A DNA stretch of 64,000 nucleotides from positions 1 through 64,000 of the forward strand of contig CALMYG010000001.1 in the NCBI GenBank assembly GCA_937873455.1, given 5' to 3'. Origin of the DNA: an uncultured Verrucomicrobiota bacterium. Lineage in GTDB: Bacteria > Verrucomicrobiota > Kiritimatiellia > CAIVKH01. Shown here piece by piece: positions 16,141-25,435 of this stretch. Position numbers and translations under genes: made by a program. Under the pieces are notes generated by a model, which worked only from the letters and a program-made list of their open reading frames with translations, ran no database searches and was not told where the DNA came from. Within the stretch, counting starts at the first letter, position 1, and every line of letters begins with the position of its first letter.

Positions 16141-17529
16141 TCAGGTCATGCGCCAGGGCAATAGGTTTTGCGTACGGTTCCATAACCACCGGAGGATTTG
16201 CCTTGTCGGCACGGCCCGAACTTCTTGAATCGGACCGAGGAACCACCACGCTTGCATGCGCAGCATGCCGGAAATGGCGAACAGGCTGTGATAACCGGTC
16301 CAATGAAAGTCGCCGAAATGCCGTTCATGGGCCAGCAACCAATCCAATAGAAAGCCGGAGCACAAACCGGCCGCGAAACCGGCCAACCCGCTAACCGCTC
16401 CTATGACGGCCAGATACATCATGCGTTTGTCGCGTGGCGCGGTGACCACGCTTAAATTAAACATCGCGGCATTGATGCCTCCCCACGACAAGGCATCCAT
16501 GATGCCGCTGATCCAGACGAAGGTGAGATGTCCTGGCGTTGCCAGCATCCAGCATGCCGGATGCGCCGATCCGGCAATAAACGTGGTAACTTTCAGCACC
16601 TGCTTGTGCCCGACCCGGTCGGCCACCCGGCCCCACCAGGCGCCAATAAACAAGGTGGCCACCGAGGCGATTGCACTCCACAAAGCCAGTTGGGTATAGG
16701 TCATCCGCAAATGCTGGAAAAAATAGGGAATCACGAAGGGCGCCGCCAACATGACCGAGGCATTCCAATACACCGCAAAACGCAAGAATTTCCGGAAATT
16801 GGCATCGCGGAAGGGTTCGAGGATCATGGCGGATAACGCGAGGCCGGGCTTGGGCATGCGGGGCTCGTAATGAAACCCGTATAACCGAATACCCACCATG
16901 GCGCAAAGCACGGCGATCAAAAGCACCATTTGAAAACCGGCCGGCTCCGGCGTGTGATCCAGAAAATAACCGGCGCCCAACGCCGATGCGGTTCCGATGA
17001 CACCCAACAAGCCATTGCGCAAGCCAAAATAGCGTCCGCGCGTCGCTTCCGGCACCACATCCGCCATCAGTGAGGCCCACGCCGGACCCAGGCTGTTTTG
17101 AAACAGGGCGGATAAAAAGACCACCCCAAGCATGACCCGGGGCAACAGGGGCGCCGGTAACCCGATGAGCGGCAACAACACCGGGACCATCCAAATCCCG
17201 CGGCCCAACGACCCGGCCACCATCATAAATTGTTTCCGGGAACCCAGACTCGCCACCAACCATGCGGAAAACGGATTCAGCAACTGTACCAGAAACGGCA
17301 AGCTGACCACCGCCGCCAATTCACGCGGCGTTGCGCCGAAATGAAGCATAAGCCCGGTCAAGATACTGCCCGAGGTCCAGACCAGGAAGATTTGGGTGAA
17401 TCCGCCCTCGACAATCGACATCCACAAGGTTCGTTGGACACGCTGACGCGCCAGCAAGTCAGGACGGAATACCGGTTCCGGCCGGGAAGCTCCGCCGTCA
17501 GAAAGGTGTTCGTCGCTCATGCCGGTCAC
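16141..17529 (-). CDS. MFS transporter
   Basis: A 462-residue major facilitator with 12 hydrophobic segments and a long cytoplasmic N-terminus (~35 residues). The inter-helix loop after TM2 reads LVASLGSRKQFM, a variant of the MFS G-x3-D/R-x-G-R/K-R/K motif, and a second copy appears as WWGRVADRVGHKQVLK after the central loop. The substrate cannot be told; the general sequence type resembles sugar/drug MFS members. The annotated start is GTG at 17529, which overlaps the upstream stop (GTGA); ATG at 17520 is an equally good start giving MSDEHL. It forms a two-gene minus-strand unit with the exported zincin. Confidence 0.85.
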   Translation of the reverse strand: MTGMSDEHLSDGGASRPEPVFRPDLLARQRVQRTLWMSIVEGGFTQIFLVWTSGSILTGLMLHFGATPRELAAVVSLPFLVQLLNPFSAWLVASLGSRKQFMMVAGSLGRGIWMVPVLLPLIGLPAPLLPRVMLGVVFLSALFQNSLGPAWASLMADVVPEATRGRYFGLRNGLLGVIGTASALGAGYFLDHTPEPAGFQMVLLIAVLCAMVGIRLYGFHYEPRMPKPGLALSAMILEPFRDANFRKFLRFAVYWNASVMLAAPFVIPYFFQHLRMTYTQLALWSAIASVATLFIGAWWGRVADRVGHKQVLKVTTFIAGSAHPACWMLATPGHLTFVWISGIMDALSWGGINAAMFNLSVVTAPRDKRMMYLAVIGAVSGLAGFAAGLCSGFLLDWLLAHERHFGDFHWTGYHSLFAISGMLRMQAWWFLGPIQEVRAVPTRQILRWLWNRTQNLLPWRMT

Positions 17530-18380
17530 CGTACGAACTTTTTAAATGCCGTCTCCAGCTCCGCCACGGATTGTAATCCATAGTGTCGGCGAAGCGCATC
17601 CTCCACCGGTTTTCCCGCCGCCAAATCAGCGATAAACGGTTCGAACTTTTCCTGCGGATACTGAAGTTGCAGAAAGCCGACGAGAAATTTGGACGTCTCA
17701 TAAAACACCTGCACGGCCCGTCTATCCAACGGGTAGCTTGGCATTACGAGCAGCAACTCCAGTGGATACGATTCCGGAAGCTTGCGAAATACCTGCCGCT
17801 TGCTTTTCTTGATCCCCTTGAACGCGGCGTAGGCAAATTCCCCATACCATTCGGCGGTTCCTTCATTGGCCCATAAGGGTAATCGCCCCTCATAAAAACG
17901 ATTAAATACCAGATGGGTCATTTCATGCCCAAGCACATCCGCACTGCTCCGCGTGGTGTCGGCCTGTTGCAGATACATAACCGGACCTTCCACCAGCGAA
18001 AAGGCCCATTCGGTTTGAATGCCGTAGGTTTGGATGAAGTGTTGCCAGTCCCGGTCATCGCGAAAAACAAAGATATGACTGCGCTGGCTGAAACGGTCGC
18101 GGGCCGAAGTGAGATCCTGGCCGATAAACGTGTAGAAGAACTCCGCCTGGCGCGCCACTTTGGCGGCAAACATCTGGCGTTCATAATGAATGACAAAATG
18201 CCGGGTATTGGCGTGTTTCCAGGAAAACCTCGGATCATCCAGTAACCGGGCGGCCCGCGGGGTGAGCAACGCCGTATCCACTTCGCTGCGCGGAATATCA
18301 TGCCAGTCGTCGCCACGCAACTGGGCATACGATGCCAGAGGCCAATACCCAAACAACAAGAGGACGATAATGCGGATCAT
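17526..18380 (-). CDS. exported zincin-like metalloprotease (peptidase MA-like)
   Basis: A 284-residue secreted or periplasmic protein with an N-terminal signal sequence (MIRIIVLLLFGYWPLASYA, cleavage near residue 19). The gluzincin motif HEMTH lies at 152-156 with the third zinc ligand E173 in WANEGTAEWYGE, the arrangement seen in peptidase MA/DUF1570-type proteases. The N-terminal part (RHFVIHYE, then a long helix and SHIFVFRDDRDW) also fits that group, which is common in PVC bacteria. Substrate unknown. It overlaps the MFS gene by 4 bases, so they are translationally coupled. The catalytic residues appear intact, so it is probably active. Confidence 0.82.
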   Translation of the reverse strand: MIRIIVLLLFGYWPLASYAQLRGDDWHDIPRSEVDTALLTPRAARLLDDPRFSWKHANTRHFVIHYERQMFAAKVARQAEFFYTFIGQDLTSARDRFSQRSHIFVFRDDRDWQHFIQTYGIQTEWAFSLVEGPVMYLQQADTTRSSADVLGHEMTHLVFNRFYEGRLPLWANEGTAEWYGEFAYAAFKGIKKSKRQVFRKLPESYPLELLLVMPSYPLDRRAVQVFYETSKFLVGFLQLQYPQEKFEPFIADLAAGKPVEDALRRHYGLQSVAELETAFKKFVR

Positions 18381-18448
18381 CGTCCCATTTTTACTCCCGG
18401 CGGCAGCGGCTGGCCAGATAGAAATCCAGGAAATCGATTCCGATTGTT

Positions 18449-18477
18449 TTGACAGAGACCTAACACGCAGGCATAGT
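18449..18477 (+). promoter_or_regulatory. promoter of the polyprenyl synthase gene
   Basis: TTGACA (18449-18454), 17-bp spacer, CATAGT (18472-18477). Transcription would begin around 18484, giving a very short leader that still includes part of the AGGAG (18481-18485) in front of the ATG. Confidence 0.6.
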
Positions 18478-18490
18478 TTCAGGAGTCATT

Positions 18491-19369
18491 ATGATGGTTC
18501 CCGGTCAACACGATACGCTGAATGCACGGCTACAGGAGGTGCGAGGTTTGATGGCGCAAGCCCTCGCCGACACCGTCCTCCGGCATTTCGCCAACGATTG
18601 TAAGGCGTTGGTGGGCAGCGGGAAAATGTTGCGTTCACGCCTGGTGTTGCAGGTTGGTGAAGCCGCCGGTGTACCGGGTAACACCTTGCTCCATGCCGCG
18701 GCGGCGGTGGAAATGATACATGCGGCCAGCCTTTTGCACGATGACGTGATTGACGGCGGGTTCTTGCGCCGCGGCGTACCCACGTTCTGGGTTGAACGCG
18801 GCGTTCCCGGCGCAATTCTGGTCGGCGATCTGATGCTGTTCAAGGCCCTTGAACTGGTCAGCCGGGTCGAAGATAGCCGACTGACCCGTCAACTCATCCG
18901 CATGACCGGAGAAGTATGCGACGCGGAATCCGAGCAGGAGCTGTTGCTTCGTAACACCGCCCCGACTTGGGAAAATTGCCTGAAAATCGCCCGCCGGAAG
19001 ACTGGCGCGCTGTTTGCCTTCGCCGCTTTCGCTTGCGGGGGGACGGACGAAGCATTGTCCCAAGCCCTGAACGAAGCCGGATACATCATTGGCACCGCCT
19101 ATCAGCTCGCCGACGACATTCTGGATGCCAAAGGCACTCCGGAACAATCCGGAAAGTCACACGGAAGCGATCACGCCCGTCACAAGACGACTGCGGTAAC
19201 TGCCAATACCGATACCGGACGCGATCCTATCGCCTACGTCGAGGATTTGTGCCGGCAAGCCGAAGCATTGCTGGCGCCCTGGCCGGCGATTCTCACCGCC
19301 TGGCGGGAATTCATGACCCGGGACATGCAACCCGCCCTGTATCAGAACTTGCAGTATAATCCGTCTTGA
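18491..19369 (+). CDS. polyprenyl diphosphate synthase
   Basis: A 292-residue trans-isoprenyl diphosphate synthase that extends allylic diphosphates with isopentenyl diphosphate, probably giving the quinone or carrier-lipid chain. The first aspartate-rich motif is DDVID at 84-88 with the following RRGVPT, and the second is DDILD in AYQLADDILDAKGT near residue 208. KMLRSRL near residue 46 corresponds to the conserved substrate-binding GKxxRp region. The length is somewhat shorter than the usual ~320 because the C-terminal helices are trimmed. The ATG at 18491 has AGGAG 5 bases upstream. A quinone side chain would suit the Na+-NQR encoded next door, but chain length is not predictable here. Confidence 0.88.
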   Translation: MMVPGQHDTLNARLQEVRGLMAQALADTVLRHFANDCKALVGSGKMLRSRLVLQVGEAAGVPGNTLLHAAAAVEMIHAASLLHDDVIDGGFLRRGVPTFWVERGVPGAILVGDLMLFKALELVSRVEDSRLTRQLIRMTGEVCDAESEQELLLRNTAPTWENCLKIARRKTGALFAFAAFACGGTDEALSQALNEAGYIIGTAYQLADDILDAKGTPEQSGKSHGSDHARHKTTAVTANTDTGRDPIAYVEDLCRQAEALLAPWPAILTAWREFMTRDMQPALYQNLQYNPS

Positions 19370-19430
19370 AGACGAATTGGCCCGCCACCCATCTCTCCGG
19401 TATTCACCTACCTATTTCGCCGTATCCGCA

Positions 19431-19458
19431 TTGACAAATGTCGGCGGTTCCGTATCTT
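19431..19458 (+). promoter_or_regulatory. promoter of the nqr operon
   Basis: TTGACA (19431-19436), 16-bp spacer, TATCTT (19453-19458). Transcription would start near 19465, about 48 bases before the nqrA ATG at 19513. This excludes the upstream in-frame ATG at 19438. Confidence 0.62.
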
Positions 19459-19512
19459 ATTTCGCCTTTCACGTTTAGCAAGGATGCCGGGCATCCATTC
19501 GGGGAAACCATC

Positions 19513-20886
19513 ATGGCGAATTTCAGGATAACTAAAGGTTTGGACATCAAGTTGGCGGGAGCGCCGGAGGCCTTCATCGCGGATGCGCCGCCGACCAGGC
19601 AAGTGACCATTTATCCCACCGAATACGTGGGCATTAAGCTACGGTTGAAGGTCAAGGAAGGCGACTCGGTCAAGCGCGGCTCCCCTGTCTTGTACGACAA
19701 AAAGAACCCGTCCTTTCAAGTCTGCGCTCCGGCGGGCGGAACAATCGCCAAGATTAATTTCGGCAAACGTCGTGTTTTGGAAAGCGTGGTCATCGACGTT
19801 GCCAGCCCGGAGCAGGCGGAATCCTTTAAAAAGTATGCTCCAGATCAACTGCTCTCCATCGACCGTGCCACGCTCTTGGAGCATCTGCAAACCACTGGCT
19901 TGCTGGCCCTGATTCAATCCCGGCCCTTCTCTCGCATGGCCAATGCCGGGCAAAAGCCAAAGTCCATCTTTGTCAATGGCATGAACACCGCGCCGTATCA
20001 TCCGGATGTAAACACGGTGCTGCTCGGACACGAACAAGCCTTTCAGGCCGGGCTAAATGCGCTTTCCCGCCTAACCGACGGTAAAGTCCATCTCTGTATT
20101 GATGGCGCCAAGCAGAATCTACCGGCCCTTAAAGAAGCGCGCCACGTCGAGATTCATACGTTCACCGGTCCCCACCCCGCCGGTAACACCAGTGTGCATA
20201 TTCACCATGTCGATCCGATCAGCCCCGGCGATGTCGTGTGGGCCATTAAAGCGCAGGATGTGGTGCTGCTCGGCCAGTTGTTGATCAACGGCGAGTATCC
20301 CACGCAACGGGTAATCAGCTTGTCAGGACCGGGTCTCCGAGCCGGCAGCCAACGGCATTATCGGACCCGTTTGGGCGCCCCCCTGGCTGGAATCATTGAC
20401 GGCAATTTGAACAACGGCGAGATGCGTATTCTTTCCGGCGATGTGCTCAGCGGCGCCGCCATTCCCCCGGATAGTTCGTTAAAACTGCTGGATCACGCCA
20501 TCACCATCCTCCCCGAGGATCGCGAACGCCACTTTATGGGGTGGCTTGCTCCGGGCCATAATCGCCTCAGTGTTTCCCGCACGTTCGTCTCCAAGTGGTT
20601 TGGTCTGGATCGCAAGAAAGACTGGTCCTTGGGCACCAACCAGCGTGGCGAGCTTCGCCCGATGGTTTTGACCGGCCTCTACGACCGGTTTGTCCCCATG
20701 AACATCATGACCGACTATCTGGTGCGCGCAGTGCTCGCCAAGGACGCCGATGAAGCCATTGCGCTTGGCTTATTGGAAACCGATCCCGAGGATTTCGCCC
20801 TTTGCGCGTTCGCCTGCCCCTCCAAAATGGATTTGGTCGGCATCATACGCAAGGGTTTGGATCAAGTTGAGAAGGAAGGCATCTGA
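19513..20886 (+). CDS. nqrA: Na+-translocating NADH:quinone reductase subunit A
   Basis: A 457-residue cytoplasmic subunit of the sodium-pumping NADH:ubiquinone oxidoreductase. NqrA is peripheral, binds quinone near NqrB and has a biotinyl-lipoyl-like N-terminal part. Family features seen: ITKGLDIKLAGAP at the N-terminus, VKEGDSVKRGSPVLYDKKNP, GGTIAKINFGKRRVLESVVI, FVNGMNTAPYHPD, and the C-terminal ECGLCSYVC-like region reading ALCAFACPSKMDLVGIIRKGLD. The start at 19513 agrees with the family and with the promoter. Length is normal. First gene of nqrABCDEF; its stop overlaps the nqrB ATG (20884-20888). Confidence 0.97.
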   Translation: MANFRITKGLDIKLAGAPEAFIADAPPTRQVTIYPTEYVGIKLRLKVKEGDSVKRGSPVLYDKKNPSFQVCAPAGGTIAKINFGKRRVLESVVIDVASPEQAESFKKYAPDQLLSIDRATLLEHLQTTGLLALIQSRPFSRMANAGQKPKSIFVNGMNTAPYHPDVNTVLLGHEQAFQAGLNALSRLTDGKVHLCIDGAKQNLPALKEARHVEIHTFTGPHPAGNTSVHIHHVDPISPGDVVWAIKAQDVVLLGQLLINGEYPTQRVISLSGPGLRAGSQRHYRTRLGAPLAGIIDGNLNNGEMRILSGDVLSGAAIPPDSSLKLLDHAITILPEDRERHFMGWLAPGHNRLSVSRTFVSKWFGLDRKKDWSLGTNQRGELRPMVLTGLYDRFVPMNIMTDYLVRAVLAKDADEAIALGLLETDPEDFALCAFACPSKMDLVGIIRKGLDQVEKEGI

Positions 20887-22100
20887 TGAAATTCATTTTA
20901 GACATGCATGATAAAGTACGACCGCTATTTGAGCGGGGCGGAAAATTTGAGCGGCTTTATCCGTTGTTTGAGGCGCAGGACACCTTCGCCTTTACGCCGG
21001 CGGAAGTCACCCATGGCGCGCCCCATGTGCGCGACGCCCTGGACATCAAACGGACCATGATAACCGTGGTCCTGGCCTTGATTCCGGTGGTGTTATTCGG
21101 CATGTGGAACGTTGGCCATCAATACAACGTGGTCAACCAGACGGGCGCCACTGACTTCATCGCGAATATGTTCCGCGGCGCGCTGATCGTCATGCCGATT
21201 ATTTTGACCTCGTACGTCGTCGGTGGCTTGTGGGAAGTGGCCTTTGCGATTGTCCGGAAGCACCCGATTAACGAAGGCTTTTTGGTGTCGGGGTTGCTCT
21301 TCCCCCTGACCCTGCCGCCTACCATCCCGCTCTGGCAGGTGGCCCTGGGCATATCCTTCGGCATCGTGATCGGCAAGGAAATCTTCGGGGGAACCGGGTT
21401 CAACGTGCTGAATCCTGCGCTTACCGCGCGCGCGTTCCTTTTCTTCGCCTATCCGGTTCAAATTACCGGCGATACGGTGTGGACTAAAATCGCCGCGGAC
21501 TCCACCGGGCTGATTGAAGGTTTCACCGGCGCCACGCCGCTCGCCGTCGCCGCCTTGGTGCCGGCCGGGGCGAGCGTGCTCGACGCGTTGCACGGATCGG
21601 ATTATGCCGGCTTCACGTGGCTCCGCATGTTTATCGGAACGATGGGTGGAAGTATCGGAGAAACCTCCGCGTTGGGCTGTTTGATCGGCGCCGCCATTCT
21701 CATCGGGTTCGGCGTGGGCTCCTGGCGGATCATGGTCGGCAGTGTTATCGGTCTGATCCTGATGTCCTCGCTGCTGAACCTGCTTCCCGCCGACAACTAC
21801 AAGGCCTTCACGCAACTTCCCTTTTGGTACCATATGGTGATGGGCAGTTTTGCCTTCGGCACGGTGTATATGGCCACGGATCCGGTCTCGGCCGCGGCCT
21901 CCAACCGTGGTAAATGGATTTATGGCGGTTTGATCGGCGCCTTGATCGTGTTGATCCGGGTAACCAACCCGGCCTACCCGGAAGGCGTCATGCTCGCCAT
22001 TCTGTTCATGAACGTGATGGCCCCGCTGATTGACCACATGGTTGTCCAATCCCATATCCGCCAACGCAAAGCTCATTTAAGGAAATTCCGCCATGCGTAA
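20886..22100 (+). CDS. nqrB: Na+-translocating NADH:quinone reductase subunit B
   Basis: A 404-residue membrane subunit with about ten helices that carries a covalent FMN and riboflavin and forms the main Na+ path. The covalent flavin motif reads GFTGATPLA near residue 215, matching the SGAT-type threonine attachment site (the serine is threonine here). FGGTGFNVLNPALTARAFLFFAYP and the C-terminal GVMLAILFMNVMAPLIDH are conserved NqrB/RnfD segments. The start overlaps the end of nqrA; the last 8 bases overlap nqrC. Length normal. Confidence 0.97.
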   Translation: MKFILDMHDKVRPLFERGGKFERLYPLFEAQDTFAFTPAEVTHGAPHVRDALDIKRTMITVVLALIPVVLFGMWNVGHQYNVVNQTGATDFIANMFRGALIVMPIILTSYVVGGLWEVAFAIVRKHPINEGFLVSGLLFPLTLPPTIPLWQVALGISFGIVIGKEIFGGTGFNVLNPALTARAFLFFAYPVQITGDTVWTKIAADSTGLIEGFTGATPLAVAALVPAGASVLDALHGSDYAGFTWLRMFIGTMGGSIGETSALGCLIGAAILIGFGVGSWRIMVGSVIGLILMSSLLNLLPADNYKAFTQLPFWYHMVMGSFAFGTVYMATDPVSAAASNRGKWIYGGLIGALIVLIRVTNPAYPEGVMLAILFMNVMAPLIDHMVVQSHIRQRKAHLRKFRHA

Positions 22101-22818
22101 AGATGATATTCGAGTCATTACCTTTGCGACGATCATCTGCGTCGTCTGCAGCTTGGTGCTGTCCGCCACGGCCACGATTCTGAAGGAACGGCAAGACATT
22201 GCCGTTGAGTTGGATCGCCAAATGAATGTGCTTAAAGCTTTTGGCGTCGCCGTGGTTGATGAAAACGGCCGCAAGTTGACCAAGGAAGCGGTCGACCGGT
22301 TCTTTACCGAAAACATTTCCGAAGTGTTCATCGATAAAGCCACCGGCGACATTGTTGCCGACCCGGACCCCAATGTGCTGAAGCGCGAAGCCAAAGAACG
22401 GACGCACGAATCCCGCACGCTTCTGCCGTTATACGTCTGGAAGGAAGGCGGCGAAGCGATCAAGTATGCGTTTCCGACATCCGGAATGGGTCTCTGGTCC
22501 ATCATTCATGGTTATGTGGCCTTGGATCGTGATCTCAGCACCATCATTGGCGTAACATTCTATAAGCATGGCGAAACGCCCGGCCTGGGTGGCGAGGTTT
22601 CCGCCGACTGGTTCCAGGATCAATTCTCCGGGAAAATTATATTCGACGCGGGCGATCTGGTTCGCCTCGAGGTAGTCAAGGGAGCCGCGCCGGAAGGCAG
22701 CACCCATCAGGTGGATGGCATGAGCGGCGCCACCATGACTGGCAACGGCATCAATCAATTTATTAACCGCGACATCGCGTTTTACGAAAAATACTTCAGC
22801 CGCATACGGGGGACCTGA
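22093..22818 (+). CDS. nqrC: Na+-translocating NADH:quinone reductase subunit C
   Basis: A 241-residue subunit with one N-terminal membrane helix (residues about 10-30) and a periplasmic FMN-binding domain. The FMN is attached through phosphoester linkage to the threonine in [12 protein letters not shown] near residue 213, the SGAT motif. [19 protein letters not shown] is the typical FMN_bind segment. The gene overlaps nqrB by 8 bases with AAGGA upstream at 22079-22083. Confidence 0.96.
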   Translation: MRKDDIRVITFATIICVVCSLVLSATATILKERQDIAVELDRQMNVLKAFGVAVVDENGRKLTKEAVDRFFTENISEVFIDKATGDIVADPDPNVLKREAKERTHESRTLLPLYVWKEGGEAIKYAFPTSGMGLWSIIHGYVALDRDLSTIIGVTFYKHGETPGLGGEVSADWFQDQFSGKIIFDAGDLVRLEVVKGAAPEGSTHQVDGMSGATMTGNGINQFINRDIAFYEKYFSRIRGT

Positions 22819-22820
22819 TC

Positions 22821-23423
22821 ATGGCCAAGACCAAAGACATTCTGCTTGATCCGCTCAGCGACAACAATCCGATCACCATCCAGATTCTCGGCATATGTTC
22901 GGCGCTTGCCGTAACCGTGAAAATGGAAACCTCGGCCGTCATGTGCATCGCCTTGACTGCCGTGTTGACGTTGTCCAACTTCATCATGTCCCTGCTCAGG
23001 AAAGTGACGCCGGGACGCATCCGCATGATCGTGGAAATGGCCGTGATCGCCTCCCTGGTGATCGTGGCCGACCAGTTTTTGCGCGCGTTCCTGTTTGATA
23101 TCAGCCGCCAATTAAGCGTCTTTGTAGGTTTGATCATTACCAATTGTATCGTCATGGGTCGTGCCGAGGCATTTGCGATGCAAAATCCTCCCCTGCCCTC
23201 CCTGCTCGACGGTTTTGGCAATGCAATGGGCTACAGCGCGGTGTTGTTGACCGTGGCCTCAATCCGGGAAATTCTCGGATCCGGGACCTGGTTCGGCTAC
23301 GCCCTGATGCCGAGCGGCTACATGGGCAACGGCCTCGCATTGCTCGCCCCGGGCGCGTTCATCATCATCGGTTTGATCATCTGGGCGCAACGCACCATCA
23401 TCAAAAAGTTTGAAGTGGATTAA
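22821..23423 (+). CDS. nqrD: Na+-translocating NADH:quinone reductase subunit D
   Basis: A 200-residue membrane subunit with six helices. Cys26 ([10 protein letters not shown]) and Cys109 ([14 protein letters not shown]) are the ligands that NqrD contributes to the iron centre shared with Nqr[10 protein letters not shown] is the NqrD/RnfE signature. It follows nqrC after 2 bases. Confidence 0.97.
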   Translation: MAKTKDILLDPLSDNNPITIQILGICSALAVTVKMETSAVMCIALTAVLTLSNFIMSLLRKVTPGRIRMIVEMAVIASLVIVADQFLRAFLFDISRQLSVFVGLIITNCIVMGRAEAFAMQNPPLPSLLDGFGNAMGYSAVLLTVASIREILGSGTWFGYALMPSGYMGNGLALLAPGAFIIIGLIIWAQRTIIKKFEVD

Positions 23424-23435
23424 GGAGATATCGCC

Positions 23436-24050
23436 ATGGAACTTATTAGTCTGGCCGTCAAAGCCATTTTTATCGAAAACATCGTCCTCGCATTCTTCCT
23501 GGGGATGTGTTCGTTTCTCGCCCTTTCCAAGAAAGTGGAGACGGCCAGCGGCCTCGGCCTAGCCGTGGTTTTTGTGCTGGCGATTACCGCTCCCTTGAAT
23601 TGGCTGATTCACCACTTTCTCTTGCGGGACGGTGCGCTGGCTTGGACCGGCGTTCCGGCGCTGATGGGTCTGGATCTTTCCTTCCTGAACTTCATTGTTT
23701 TCATCGCGGTGATTGCATCCGCCGTGCAATTGGTGGAAATGACCCTCGATAAATATTTCCCCCCCTTGTACAACGCCTTGGGCATCTTCCTCCCGCTGAT
23801 TACGGTGAACTGCTCCATTCTCGGCGGCAGCTTGTTCATGGTGGAGCGTCGTTATACCCTCGCCGAATCCGCGGTGTTCGGTTTTTCCTCCGGCTTTGGT
23901 TTTTTCCTGGCCATTGTCGCGCTCGCCGCCATCCGGAAGAAAATCCGTTACTCCCATATTCCCGATGGCCTTAAAGGGCTTGGCATGACATTTATCATGA
24001 CCGGTTTGATGGCCATTGGATTTTTGTGCTTTTCCGGTATATCTTTGTAG
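23436..24050 (+). CDS. nqrE: Na+-translocating NADH:quinone reductase subunit E
   Basis: A 204-residue six-helix membrane subunit, inverted homologue of NqrD. Cys25 ([17 protein letters not shown]) and Cys126 ([12 protein letters not shown]) complete the intramembrane iron centre through which electrons cross to NqrC/NqrB. A strong AAGGAGA at 23422-23428 sits 7-8 bases before the ATG. Confidence 0.97.
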   Translation: MELISLAVKAIFIENIVLAFFLGMCSFLALSKKVETASGLGLAVVFVLAITAPLNWLIHHFLLRDGALAWTGVPALMGLDLSFLNFIVFIAVIASAVQLVEMTLDKYFPPLYNALGIFLPLITVNCSILGGSLFMVERRYTLAESAVFGFSSGFGFFLAIVALAAIRKKIRYSHIPDGLKGLGMTFIMTGLMAIGFLCFSGISL

Positions 24051-24069
24051 AAAGAATCAGGAGACTGCC

Positions 24070-25329
24070 ATGTTTACATCATCGTTGCTTCCCGGCTTAG
24101 CCGTATTTGACCCCACCTATGTGGGGGCCAGTGTCATCGTATTTACCGGCGTAATTCTCACCCTGGTGATCGGTCTTATGGTTGCTTCCCGCAAATTGCA
24201 ACCGGCCGGCACCATCAAAATTGATATTAACGACGGGAAAAAAATCCTCGAGGTGGAACCCGGGGTGACGTTGTTGTCCGCATTGTCCACCCAGAACGTA
24301 TTTCTACCTTCGGCCTGTGGCGGAGGTGGAACCTGCGCCATGTGCAAGTGCCAAGTCTTGGAAGGCGGCGGTTCCATTCTGCCTACCGAAACCGGTCACA
24401 TTACCAAAGCGGAAGCCAAATCCGGAATGCGTCTTGGCTGTCAGGTGAAAATTAAAAACGACATGAAGATTCATGTCCATGACGAGGTGTTGGAAATTCG
24501 TAAGTTTGAAGGCACCGTTCGTTCCAACCGGAATGTGGCTACCTTCATCAAGGAATTCATTGTTGACCTGCCTCCGGGTGTGGACCTCAACCACAAAGCC
24601 GGCGGTTACATCCAGATCGATATTCCGAAATATGATCTTTCGTTCAGAAACTTTGACATTGATGAGCGTTTTCGTCCGGCTTGGGATCATTTCAAACTCT
24701 GGGATATCGCCGCCAAAAACGATGAACCGTGTTTCCGTGCCTATTCCATGGCCAATCACCCGGCCGAGGGCAACATGGTGATGCTAAACGTGCGTATTGC
24801 CACCCCGCCGCCGAATATGCCCGGTATTCCTCCCGGCAAGGCATCCAGCTATATCTTCTCGCTAAAAACCGGCGACAAAGTCTGGATCAGCGGTCCGTAC
24901 GGGGAGTTCTTTGCCAAGGATACCGACAAGGAAATGCTGTACATCGGTGGCGGCGCCGGCATGGCCCCGCTTCGCGCACACATCATGGACTTGTTGGAAA
25001 CCAAGCGTTCCAATCGTAAAATCACCTATTGGTACGGTGCGCGCTCCAGCAAGGAAATGTTCTACGAGGAGGATTTCCGCAAACTCGAAAAGGAGTTTCC
25101 GAACTTCAAGTTCCATATTGCCATGAGCGAACCGCAGCCCGAAGACAACTGGACCGGTTATGTCGGTTTCATTCATCAAGTTGTCCTGGAGAACTACCTG
25201 AAAAACCACGAAGATCCGACCGAAATCGAGTTTTACCTCTGTGGCCCGCCGCCGATGATCGCGGCCGTAAACAAGATGCTGTTCGATATTGGCGTGGAGA
25301 AGGAACAAATCGCCTACGACGAATTCTAA
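24070..25329 (+). CDS. nqrF: Na+-translocating NADH:quinone reductase subunit F
   Basis: A 419-residue electron-entry subunit. An N-terminal membrane helix lies at about 18-40. The [2Fe-2S] ferredoxin domain has cysteines 83, 89, 92 and 124 ([14 protein letters not shown] ... RLGCQ). The FAD domain carries CFRAYSMAN and the NADH domain [12 protein letters not shown] plus YLCGPPPM. It oxidises NADH and passes electrons to the membrane subunits. The start at 24070 has AGGAGA 5-6 bases upstream and matches the family; an earlier in-frame ATG at 24016 lies inside nqrE. A strong terminator follows. Confidence 0.97.
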   Translation: MFTSSLLPGLAVFDPTYVGASVIVFTGVILTLVIGLMVASRKLQPAGTIKIDINDGKKILEVEPGVTLLSALSTQNVFLPSACGGGGTCAMCKCQVLEGGGSILPTETGHITKAEAKSGMRLGCQVKIKNDMKIHVHDEVLEIRKFEGTVRSNRNVATFIKEFIVDLPPGVDLNHKAGGYIQIDIPKYDLSFRNFDIDERFRPAWDHFKLWDIAAKNDEPCFRAYSMANHPAEGNMVMLNVRIATPPPNMPGIPPGKASSYIFSLKTGDKVWISGPYGEFFAKDTDKEMLYIGGGAGMAPLRAHIMDLLETKRSNRKITYWYGARSSKEMFYEEDFRKLEKEFPNFKFHIAMSEPQPEDNWTGYVGFIHQVVLENYLKNHEDPTEIEFYLCGPPPMIAAVNKMLFDIGVEKEQIAYDEF

Positions 25330-25352
25330 CCCGTCGGCGGAAGCGTTCTCTG

Positions 25353-25378
25353 AAAAGCGCCCTTCGGGGCGCTTTTTT
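25353..25378 (+). terminator. intrinsic terminator of the nqr operon
   Basis: GCGCCC (25357-25362), tetraloop TTCG, GGGCGC (25367-25372), flanked by AAAA and TTTTTT. A classic rho-independent terminator; the A-tract could allow it to act on the other strand too, but no gene needs that here. Confidence 0.95.
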
Positions 25379-25399
25379 ATTGCCGGGTGTGAGGAAGGT

Positions 25400-25428
25400 T
25401 TGTCACCGGGGTCCTGAACGCCTATACT
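25400..25428 (+). promoter_or_regulatory. promoter of the FHA gene
   Basis: TTGTCA (25400-25405), 17-bp spacer, TATACT (25423-25428). The expected start of transcription is at or one base from the ATG at 25436, implying a leaderless mRNA. Confidence 0.6.
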
Positions 25429-25435
25429 AGCGGCC

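Noticed and set aside
19438..19512. Upstream extension of nqrA from ATG 19438
   Set aside because: It lies between the -35 and -10 boxes of the operon promoter and is not part of the NqrA family.
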